Shown: in pieces, positions 1 to 5,602 of the stretch
Layout: each line of letters starts with the position of its first letter
Numbering within the stretch: position 1 is the first letter of the stretch
Translations under genes and position numbers: made by a program
The notes under the pieces: generated by a model
Databases searched by the model: none
Told to the model about the DNA's origin: nothing
The model's input: only the letters and a program-made list of their open reading frames with translations
NCBI GenBank assembly: GCA_964601515.1
Contig: CAZRNU010000179.1
Location: 1-5,602, forward strand
DNA: 5,602 nucleotides
Source: PWND01 sp964601515
GTDB lineage: Bacteria; Bacteroidota; Bacteroidia; Bacteroidales; UBA7960
Reading direction: 5' to 3'

Positions 1-382
1 TGATGCTGCATGCAGCGGTGCTCCGGGAAAAATGGAATACAAAGGAGTTTTTACTGCAAACAAACAACAAATATTTCATCAGGGCCCTTTTGAAGAAGGA
101 ACAAATAATATTGGCGAGTTTCTTGCTATTGTTCACGCCCTTGCTTATTGTAAAAAAAATAATTTGAATATTCCTGTTTATTCCGATAGCAAAACCGCCA
201 TGAAATGGGTTGCTGATAAAAAAGCAAAAACTAAGCTGGAACCTAGTGCCAAAAATGAAGAGCTTTTTGATTTATTAGATCGAGCTGAGTTTTGGCTTCA
301 AAATAATCAGTGGAATAATAGAATTTTAAAATGGGAAACTAAAGCCTGGGGCGAAATACCTGCCGATTTTGGAAGAAAATAA
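1..382 (+). CDS. rnhA: Ribonuclease HI, viroplasmin-family type (3' part; 5' end outside window)
   Basis: This enzyme cuts the RNA strand of RNA-DNA hybrids in the cytoplasm (R-loops, primers). The reading frame is open from base 2 (DAACSGAPGK...), so the ATG at 32 is internal and the true start lies upstream; the N-terminal viroplasmin (hybrid-binding) domain typical of this family would be there. Numbering from the ATG at 32, the catalytic acids are D at -9 (in DAACSG), E29 (in NNIGEF), D52 (in YSDS) and D112 (in ADFGRK). The spacings of 38, 23 and 60 residues equal those recalled for Bacillus halodurans RNase H (D71, E109, D132, D192), and the protein likewise ends four residues after the last Asp, at GRK. 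The domain therefore looks complete and active. The TAA stop is at 380-382. Nothing ties it functionally to the next gene, though both read the same way 45 bases apart. Confidence 0.93.
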   Translation, partial: DAACSGAPGKMEYKGVFTANKQQIFHQGPFEEGTNNIGEFLAIVHALAYCKKNNLNIPVYSDSKTAMKWVADKKAKTKLEPSAKNEELFDLLDRAEFWLQNNQWNNRILKWETKAWGEIPADFGRK

Positions 383-427
383 TATAAAAAACTTATTTAC
401 GTTTTTTGAATAACAATTTTTATCTGA

Positions 428-3022
428 ATGACTAATTCCGCAAAGCAAAACATAAAGATTATCTGGCAGTTTATTAAACTAGCACTTATTTCAGGAATTG
501 TATTTATCCTGGTAGTATTTGTAACTCTTTCTCTGTTGGCATGGATTTATCGCGATAATATAAAAGAAGCTTTTATAAAAGAACTGAATAAAAACATTAA
601 AACTGAAGCTTCAATAGGTAATATTGGGGTGAATTTTTTCCGCAGTTTCCCAATGGTTTCAGTTACACTTCATGATGTTGTTGTTCTTGAGAATGCTCCT
701 AAATTAGAAAAAGACACTCTTCTTTCAGCTCGAAGGGTATACTTTCAATTTAATGTTTTAGATGTTATTAAAAAACAATATCAGGTAAAGGAACTTGAAA
801 TATCTCTGGCTGAGTTTAATCCGGTTATCTTTAAAGACGGCACTGTAAATTATATTGTCTGGGAATCTGATTCTACAGATGATTCTCAAAACAATTTGGT
901 ATTTGATTTTCAAAGAATTATCTTAAAACGCGTAAGAGTAAATTATAGCGACTATTTCACCAAACTCAATGTTTCTTTTCTTACTCATAATGCAGATATA
1001 AAAGGCTTATTCAAAGAAAGTGAATATAATCTATCAATAAATGGTGATTTTTTTACTGAAATTGTTAAATACGACGAAACAGAATATGTTGCATACCAAG
1101 ACACTAAAGTTAATTTAATTCTGGATGTGTTTGAAAACAAGCTTTTTGTGTTCAGATATGGCGGAATCATAATTAATAAGCACGAGTTTGATCTTACTGG
1201 AGAATTAGATTTTAGGGGTAATTTCGCCTTTCTTGATTTATCAATAGAATCAGACAGACTTAAACTTCAGAATCTGATTGCAGATTTGCCTGATTTTGTT
1301 AAGTCGTACCTTGAAGATTATCGCGTTAAAGGTGATATTACATTTAAAACTAAAATTTCAGGAACATTTTCTAATGTAGTTAATCCTTTTGTTAGCGCAG
1401 AGTTTAGTATTGCTAATGCTGAAATAAGCGATAAAAAGAAAGAGGTTAGAATGAAAAACCTTAGCTTCACCGGGAAATATAATAATGGAAGATTTAGAAA
1501 TCTTTCTTCTTCTGCTCTGATAATTAAGAATTTTGCTACTCAACTAAACAATGGCTTTCTTGAAGGAGATTTATTTGTACTGAATTTCAACAGACCTGAC
1601 ATTGAATTATCGATTTCTTCGAAAATGCAAATCTCAGATATTATTGAATTCTTCAAATTAAACAACATTCAAAACCCTGAAGGGCAAATCGATTTGCAAC
1701 TTTCTTTTTCAGGCTCAATTAGTAATGGGCAAGAATTTCGCCCTGTTGATTTTGTTAACAGTGCGTCTAAAGGAAAACTTTCCTTTCAAAATCTGAGCTT
1801 TAAGTTGAAAGATGATATTAAAGATTATAAAAACTTCACGGGTAGTTTTAGTTTTAATAATAATGACCTTATTGTTGAATCTTTTAGTGGGAATGTAAGC
1901 TCAAGCGATTTTTCAATTAATGGTAGCTTTAGGAACTTTCTTTCCTACGTGTTTTTTGAAAATCAGAAGCTTTTTGTTGATGCTAAGTTAAAATCTGAGT
2001 ATGTAAATTTGAATGAGCTTCTGGTTGATGAGTCCTCAGGGAAAGACAATAAATATAAGCTGAGTTTTTCCGACAAGCACGATTTTAATCTTTCAGCAGA
2101 TATTAATCAAATTAAGTTTCAAACCTTTGATGCCGAAAAACTTAAAGGGAAATTATACTTGAGTAACAGAGTCTTTATGGCTGAGGATGTTTCTTTGAAT
2201 ACAATGAGCGGAAAAGTTTTTCTCGCAGGAACGATTGACGGAAGAAATGATGATGTTTTAAAAGTTAAATGTGTGGGAAGTTCTGAAAATGTTGAAATAC
2301 AACAGTTGTTTTATCAAATGAACAATTTTGGGCAACAAGAAATAATGGATAAACATTTAAAAGGTAAATTAAATGCAACCTTGCAATTCTCTGCCAATTG
2401 GTCTTCTTATTTGGATATTGATTTGAAATCTATTGAAGCAAATGCCGATCTTAAAATAGAGAACGGAGAACTAATTAATTATGAGCCTGTTTTAAAATTG
2501 TCGAGATTTATTAAAATAGGCGATCTCGAACATATTAAGTTCTCCACTTTGGAAAATAAAATCTCAATTAAGGATGAAACCATTAGTATTCCTTTTATGG
2601 AGATTAATTCAAGTGCTATAAACATAAAGCTTTCAGGAGAACATAAGTTCAATAATGATATAAATTATCGTTTACAGGTTTTACTTTCAGATGTGCTAGC
2701 GCGTAGAAATCGCCAAAATCGTAATCCCCAGGAACAATATGGAGATATTATTGATGACGGCAACCATACAACTCTATATATTCTGGTGACAGGAAATATT
2801 AGTAATCCGGTTTTTAAATACGATAGAAAAACCAGGATGGAAAAAGTTAAAGAAGATTTTAAACAGGAGAGAAAAAACCTTTTAGAAGTATTACGTAAAG
2901 AGTTTAAAATATCCAAAGATACCATCCTAGAGGAAACCCCTCCGGAAGAAGTTCAGAAAATCAAAGAGAAGAGAGAAGTTAAAAAGCGAGAGGAAGGTAA
3001 TTTTATAATTGAATGGGATTAG
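428..3022 (+). CDS. AsmA-family inner-membrane-anchored envelope protein (864 aa)
   Basis: Recognised as an AsmA/AsmA-like C-terminal-region protein. Residues ~18-40 form one hydrophobic helix after a short Lys-containing N-terminus, so the rest should lie in the periplasm. Next comes the family's N-terminal signature around V68-P75 (VNFFRSFP, then a 'TLHDV' strand). A long series of alternating polar/hydrophobic beta strands follows, as expected of the repeating beta-groove architecture. The AsmA-like C-terminal domain lies at roughly residues 590-785, with its typical 'L-IENGEL..YEP' segment near 672-687 and 'LSRF' just after. Residues ~797-864 are a strongly charged Lys/Glu/Arg tail, probably helical. 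E. coli relatives (AsmA, TamB, YhdP) are linked to outer-membrane assembly and phospholipid transfer between membranes; that role here is inferred from family. The ATG at 428 directly follows an in-frame TGA (425-427), so no earlier start is possible. No Shine-Dalgarno sequence is visible, as is usual in Bacteroidota. The exact substrate is unknown. Confidence 0.9.
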   Translation: MTNSAKQNIKIIWQFIKLALISGIVFILVVFVTLSLLAWIYRDNIKEAFIKELNKNIKTEASIGNIGVNFFRSFPMVSVTLHDVVVLENAPKLEKDTLLSARRVYFQFNVLDVIKKQYQVKELEISLAEFNPVIFKDGTVNYIVWESDSTDDSQNNLVFDFQRIILKRVRVNYSDYFTKLNVSFLTHNADIKGLFKESEYNLSINGDFFTEIVKYDETEYVAYQDTKVNLILDVFENKLFVFRYGGIIINKHEFDLTGELDFRGNFAFLDLSIESDRLKLQNLIADLPDFVKSYLEDYRVKGDITFKTKISGTFSNVVNPFVSAEFSIANAEISDKKKEVRMKNLSFTGKYNNGRFRNLSSSALIIKNFATQLNNGFLEGDLFVLNFNRPDIELSISSKMQISDIIEFFKLNNIQNPEGQIDLQLSFSGSISNGQEFRPVDFVNSASKGKLSFQNLSFKLKDDIKDYKNFTGSFSFNNNDLIVESFSGNVSSSDFSINGSFRNFLSYVFFENQKLFVDAKLKSEYVNLNELLVDESSGKDNKYKLSFSDKHDFNLSADINQIKFQTFDAEKLKGKLYLSNRVFMAEDVSLNTMSGKVFLAGTIDGRNDDVLKVKCVGSSENVEIQQLFYQMNNFGQQEIMDKHLKGKLNATLQFSANWSSYLDIDLKSIEANADLKIENGELINYEPVLKLSRFIKIGDLEHIKFSTLENKISIKDETISIPFMEINSSAINIKLSGEHKFNNDINYRLQVLLSDVLARRNRQNRNPQEQYGDIIDDGNHTTLYILVTGNISNPVFKYDRKTRMEKVKEDFKQERKNLLEVLRKEFKISKDTILEETPPEEVQKIKEKREVKKREEGNFIIEWD

Positions 3023-3047
3023 GGCGTAGGGCATAGGGCATAGGGCA
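3020..3047 (+). repeat. Heptanucleotide tandem repeat, 4 copies of TAGGGC(G/A)
   Basis: Four head-to-tail 7-base units: TAGGGCG at 3020-3026, then TAGGGCA at 3027, 3034 and 3041. The first TAG is the stop codon of the AsmA-family gene, so gain or loss of downstream units would not change the protein. The array is GC-richer than the AT-rich surroundings and sits just before the terminator. Function unknown; it may be a slippage-generated simple repeat. Confidence 0.9.
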
Positions 3048-3064
3048 GAGAGCTGCTAAATAAT

Positions 3065-3112
3065 AAAACACCCTAACATTTAGGATAATCCGAAAATGTT
3101 AGGGCGTTTTTT
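3065..3112. terminator. Bidirectional intrinsic terminator between convergent genes
   Basis: An 11-bp perfect stem (3071-3081 CCCTAACATTT with 3094-3104 AAATGTTAGGG) is topped by a GGA/TCC mini-stem and a TAA loop. On the plus strand it is followed by CG and six T (3107-3112), the tail expected of a Rho-independent terminator. On the minus strand it is followed by TGTTTTATTATTT. An AAAAC/GTTTT pairing extends the base in both directions across a single mismatch. It lies 48 bases after the AsmA-family stop and 26 bases after the subunit K stop, so it plausibly ends both transcripts. Confidence 0.9.
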
Positions 3113-3130
3113 AAAAAGATATTTCTTTTC

Positions 3131-3577
3131 TTACAATGTTCCTGAGATAAGGAATGTTGCAGCAAAAGCAACGATTGCATAAAGCTCAGGGAATACAGCA
3201 AGAATCATCGTATTACCAAATACGTTGTATCCTGAACCAATGGCTGCAATACCGTTTGCGCAAACTTGTCCCTGACGGATAGCTGATAAAAGACCAACAA
3301 ATCCTAAAGCTAAACCTGCTCCGAAAATTGCAGCTGCAGTAGGCCATGTAATGTCTGCTGTAAGATATCCGGATAGGATAAAATATCCCATAAATCCGTA
3401 AAGACCTTGAGTTCCCGGTAGCGCACTTAATATTAGGTAGTTACCGAAAGCGTCGCTGTTTTTCTTTAATGCTCCAACTGCAGCGTTACCGCCCATTGAA
3501 ACTCCATAAGCACTGCCAATGCCGGCAAGTCCTATCATTAATCCTACTCCGATGTAAGCTAAAATAATTGGTTCCAT
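3131..3577 (-). CDS. atpK: V/A-type ATPase subunit K (membrane rotor proteolipid)
   Basis: This 148-residue protein has two tandem proteolipid hairpins, i.e. four membrane helices (about 4-29, 44-72, 79-101 and 119-146). Copies assemble into the rotor ring that carries ions past subunit I. The two halves are visibly homologous: a Gly-rich first helix, then LPGTQGLYGF in hairpin 1 and VFPELYAI in hairpin 2. Only hairpin 2 carries the ion-binding carboxylate, E131, as in other duplicated V-type proteolipids. L53, T56, Q57, Q102 and E131 line up at a constant offset of 8 with Enterococcus hirae NtpK L61, T64, Q65, Q110 and E139, the Na+ ligands, which suggests Na+ specificity (inference). The usual family length is ~140-160 aa, so the protein is full length. 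The ATG is the first start after an in-frame TAA (3593-3595). It lies 26 bases downstream of subunit I, is very likely co-transcribed with it, and is the last gene before the terminator. It is also called NtpK. Confidence 0.96.
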   Translation of the reverse strand: MEPIILAYIGVGLMIGLAGIGSAYGVSMGGNAAVGALKKNSDAFGNYLILSALPGTQGLYGFMGYFILSGYLTADITWPTAAAIFGAGLALGFVGLLSAIRQGQVCANGIAAIGSGYNVFGNTMILAVFPELYAIVAFAATFLISGTL

Positions 3578-3603
3578 AATTTTGATGTTAATTTAGTGAG
3601 ACT

Positions 3604-5418
3604 TTAAGTTAATTTTCTAAATGGATTGTATTTATTTCCTCCTCCGGCAAATCCGGCATTCTTATAAAATTCTACAAAGGTCAGACGCATTGGGTGAACA
3701 AAAGAACCCAATCCCGACATAAAAATATTGATTGCGTGCCCAATCACAAGTATTATTATCATAAAAACAATACTCAAAACGGGTATACTTCCGCTCATTG
3801 AAACAGCTAAACTGTTGAACACATATCCCATAATTGCACTTGAAATTCCCAATGCAAATAACCTGATATATGAAAGCATATCCCCTAGAATTCCTGTTGC
3901 CATATTATATACTCCCCATAATCCAACTCCAACATTCATGAAAATGTTGCGCTTTAAATTATTGAGTAATAATATCATTACACCACTAACTCCAACTAAT
4001 GCATAAAGAACTGTATTAAGCTCTTCCATTGGAATTTCTGCAAAATGGCTTACCAAAGCAATTATTACTAATCCCAATAATAAAACTACCCAGCCAATAG
4101 TACCAATGGCATAACTTATACCAAGCTGTTTGATTTCATTAAACACCTTAATGATTAACCCGAATATTATCTGAATTCCCCCAAGTACAAGCGAAAGGTT
4201 AAATAATATCTGATTTATATCAGTCCCTTGCTCTTTAAACATTGCCGCAAGATCTCTGTAAATTGGCAGATTTGTTTCATATAAAGGAATTCCGAAGAAT
4301 GTACCTCCAATCAGACCAAAAAGAATTGTTGATAACCCTAGGTAAAAAACAAGGCTCATAACTTGCTTCATCTCTTTCTGAACTTTTCTTTTTGCTGCCA
4401 AAGCTCCAATTGCCAGAATCAAACCATATCCGACATCTCCAAGGCAGAATCCGAAAAACAGCATATAGAAAGGTGCAAAGAAAGGAGTCAGGTCGAGTTC
4501 ATCATACTTTGGCAAAGAATAAAGCTCACCTAAAACCTCAAACTTTTTGGCAAACTTCTTATTCTTTAGAAGTATTGGCGCATTTTCTTCCTTTTCAGGT
4601 TTTTCGGCAATGAAAAGAATCTTATTCTTTTCAAGGAATGCATTAAGCTCTTCGCCTCTGTGTTCAGGCGCCCAGCCTTCAAGCATCATTATTTTTTCTT
4701 CAGCTTCTTTCCGAGTGTTTTCAATTACCTTTTTATAATCAGTAACTTCAACAACAGATAAGAAATGATTATTAATAGCATCAATACTTTCAGAAGCATG
4801 CTTATCTAATTTGCTATTAATTTCTTCAAGAGCCTTTTCAAGGTTTTGCTGATTTTGAGTTAAATGAGAAACAGAATATTCCGGCGTTCTCACTTCTTCA
4901 GCATCTATTTCTAATTCTTCTCCTTCTTTGTGAAATCCAACAAAGTATAATAATCCTGACTGCTGGTTTATAACCTGTATAGGATATTGTTGCTCCCATT
5001 CAGGATTGTACTTTCTTATAGAAACAGTAAAAAACTTAATAAAAATGCCGTTTTCCTTAAGTATGTTGATTTTTTCAATATCGAAACTTCCCCAGGGCTG
5101 AATATGCTGAATTTCTTTTTTCAGAATGCTAAGTTGCTGATTTTTGGTTTCAATGTCCAAAAGCAACGATTGAACTTCCTCGTAGGCTTTTTCGCCATCT
5201 ACATCATTATTCTTAACAATCTCTTTCTCTCTTTTCTTAAGTTCTCTGATAACGTTGTTGATTTGTCTGATGTGATCATACTTTTCTCTGATTTCTTCAG
5301 ACACATCTTTTTGCTTTTCATTCACATGAACAACGCCAAGAGCTCTTAATTCTTCAAGAAATGTTTCGTATTCCTTGTGGTAAACCAGGAAGGAATATTT
5401 TAGCATAGGAACTATCAT
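3604..5418 (-). CDS. atpI: V/A-type ATPase subunit I (stator subunit, a-type)
   Basis: This 604-residue protein has the normal length for bacterial subunit I. Residues 1 to ~300 are the cytoplasmic arm: it starts MIVPMLKYSFLVY, followed by long charged heptad-like helices (about 40-105 and 185-250) that form the coiled-coil peripheral connection. The membrane half starts at DLTPFFAPF (309-317) with the family motif F-G-x-x-L-G-D-V-G-Y-G (D328), and about seven to eight hydrophobic helices run to ~575. Two arginines matter: R519 in LSYIRLFALGIS matches the essential stator arginine of yeast Vph1 (R735), and R578 in HPMRLTFVEF matches the second conserved one (Vph1 R799). Together with subunit K it forms the ion half-channels. 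The ATG at 5418 overlaps the upstream stop as ATGA, which suggests translational coupling. A second in-frame ATG is four codons later, but the hydrophobic first strand MIVPM favours the first. It is also called NtpI. Confidence 0.96.
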   Translation of the reverse strand: MIVPMLKYSFLVYHKEYETFLEELRALGVVHVNEKQKDVSEEIREKYDHIRQINNVIRELKKREKEIVKNNDVDGEKAYEEVQSLLLDIETKNQQLSILKKEIQHIQPWGSFDIEKINILKENGIFIKFFTVSIRKYNPEWEQQYPIQVINQQSGLLYFVGFHKEGEELEIDAEEVRTPEYSVSHLTQNQQNLEKALEEINSKLDKHASESIDAINNHFLSVVEVTDYKKVIENTRKEAEEKIMMLEGWAPEHRGEELNAFLEKNKILFIAEKPEKEENAPILLKNKKFAKKFEVLGELYSLPKYDELDLTPFFAPFYMLFFGFCLGDVGYGLILAIGALAAKRKVQKEMKQVMSLVFYLGLSTILFGLIGGTFFGIPLYETNLPIYRDLAAMFKEQGTDINQILFNLSLVLGGIQIIFGLIIKVFNEIKQLGISYAIGTIGWVVLLLGLVIIALVSHFAEIPMEELNTVLYALVGVSGVMILLLNNLKRNIFMNVGVGLWGVYNMATGILGDMLSYIRLFALGISSAIMGYVFNSLAVSMSGSIPVLSIVFMIIILVIGHAINIFMSGLGSFVHPMRLTFVEFYKNAGFAGGGNKYNPFRKLT

Positions 5419-5602
5419 ACGCTTTCCTCCAATTTTTCTTCCATTGCCTGGATTTTACTTTTAACTATTTTTTGAGACGATTTAGAAAGGTTTGCACTAA
5501 ATCTTGCGATAAATGCTTTAAGCTCTTGAATACGTTCTTCTTTTTTCTTATTTTTATCAGCCATTAGTTTTTGCATGAGTTGTGAGGATTCCATCCAAAA
5601 AT
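5415..5602 (-). CDS. Partial ORF: V-ATPase subunit D C-terminal tail joined in frame to ABC-F linker-like sequence
   Basis: The frame is open from the window edge (first full codon 5600) to TGA at 5417-5415, giving 61 residues; the other two minus-strand frames have stops. Residues 1-36 (FWMESSQ..., N-KKKEERI-EL, then FIARFSAN) closely resemble the linker between the two ATPase domains of Bacteroidota ABC-F proteins, where it normally continues as ASKSKQATSRKK. Here residues 37-61 instead read NLSKSSQKIVK followed by a Glu/Lys-rich end (EEKLEESV), which resembles the C-terminus of V-type ATPase subunit D, the gene expected just before subunit I. The ATGA overlap with atpI also fits a native atpD end. 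Both assignments come from remembered family sequences. The ORF could be a natural fusion, a remnant left by recombination, or an assembly chimera. A single unusual atpD or ABC-F protein is less likely. Confidence 0.6.
   Translation of the reverse strand, partial: FWMESSQLMQKLMADKNKKKEERIQELKAFIARFSANLSKSSQKIVKSKIQAMEEKLEESV
5472..5492 (-). other. Probable junction between ABC-F-like and AtpD-like sequence
   Basis: These bases encode NLSKSSQ, the stretch where the two resemblances overlap: ABC-F linkers usually have NASKSKQ and AtpD tails NLSKSSQ. Upstream codons fit only ABC-F and downstream codons fit only AtpD. The exact crossover cannot be placed by eye. Shared bases such as CTAAATC could have served as microhomology for recombination or for a misjoined assembly. 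Confidence 0.5.

Noticed and set aside
32..382. ATG at 32 as the start of a short RNase H gene
   Set aside because: The frame is open to the left edge, and the first catalytic Asp lies upstream of this ATG, so it is an internal methionine.
386..407. AAAAAAC / GTTTTTT inverted repeat as a terminator of the RNase H gene
   Set aside because: The stem has a single G-C pair and no further T tract, so it is too weak to call in AT-rich DNA.
383..427. Promoter with a Bacteroidota -7 box (TACGTTTT at 398-405) before the AsmA-family gene
   Set aside because: The box lacks the final G, and no TTTG -33 element lies at the proper distance, so I cannot separate it from AT-rich background.
2665..2925. 86-codon minus-strand ORF inside the AsmA-family gene, and similar short antisense ORFs at 985-1170, 1358-1543, 3728-4006, 4392-4613 and 4547-4738
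   Set aside because: All lie fully within well-supported genes on the opposite strand and resemble no known protein; they are chance open frames.
4987..5349. 120-codon plus-strand ORF inside atpI
   Set aside because: It is antisense to the coiled-coil part of subunit I, has low-complexity Phe/Leu-rich content from reversed Lys/Glu codons, and shows no recognisable domain.
1..5602. A novel defence, mobile or biosynthetic system
   Set aside because: All long genes belong to known housekeeping families; there is no integrase, transposase, CRISPR repeat, reverse transcriptase or toxin-antitoxin pair. The only surprising element is the chimeric ORF at the right edge.

Overview
The window is AT-rich, has compact spacing and shows no Shine-Dalgarno-like sequence before the starts I could inspect. 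Its gene content (a viroplasmin-type RNase H, a large AsmA-like envelope protein, and a bacterial V/A-type ATPase cluster ending in I-K) fits a member of the Bacteroidota, probably an anaerobic Bacteroidales/Marinilabiliales-like lineage. This placement is inferred from gene content and protein style, not from a search.

Plus strand, left half: the window opens inside an RNase HI gene (1-382, 5' end missing) whose four catalytic acidic residues are all visible. After a 45-base gap comes an 864-residue AsmA-family protein (428-3022) anchored in the inner membrane by one N-terminal helix. Its stop codon lies in the first unit of a four-copy heptamer repeat (3020-3047). A strong hairpin follows (3065-3112) and can serve as terminator for both converging transcripts.

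Minus strand, right half (read right to left): a partial ORF enters from the window edge (5602-5415). It overlaps by ATGA the start of V-type ATPase subunit I (5418-3604), which is followed after 26 bases by the proteolipid subunit K (3577-3131). I and K together form the membrane motor: I carries the stator arginines and K forms the ion-carrying rotor ring. K keeps every side chain known to bind Na+ in Enterococcus NtpK, so Na+ coupling is a reasonable prediction.

The most unusual feature is the partial ORF at the right edge. Its last ~25 codons look like the C-terminal tail of ATPase subunit D, the expected gene upstream of I. The ~36 codons before them look like the inter-domain linker of an ABC-F ATPase. 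The two halves meet in frame at a short stretch (N-x-S-K-S-x-Q) that both families share. This may be a real recombination, but an assembly chimera is at least as likely. I saw no defence system, CRISPR array, RNA gene or mobile element, and the rest of the window is ordinary core-genome sequence.
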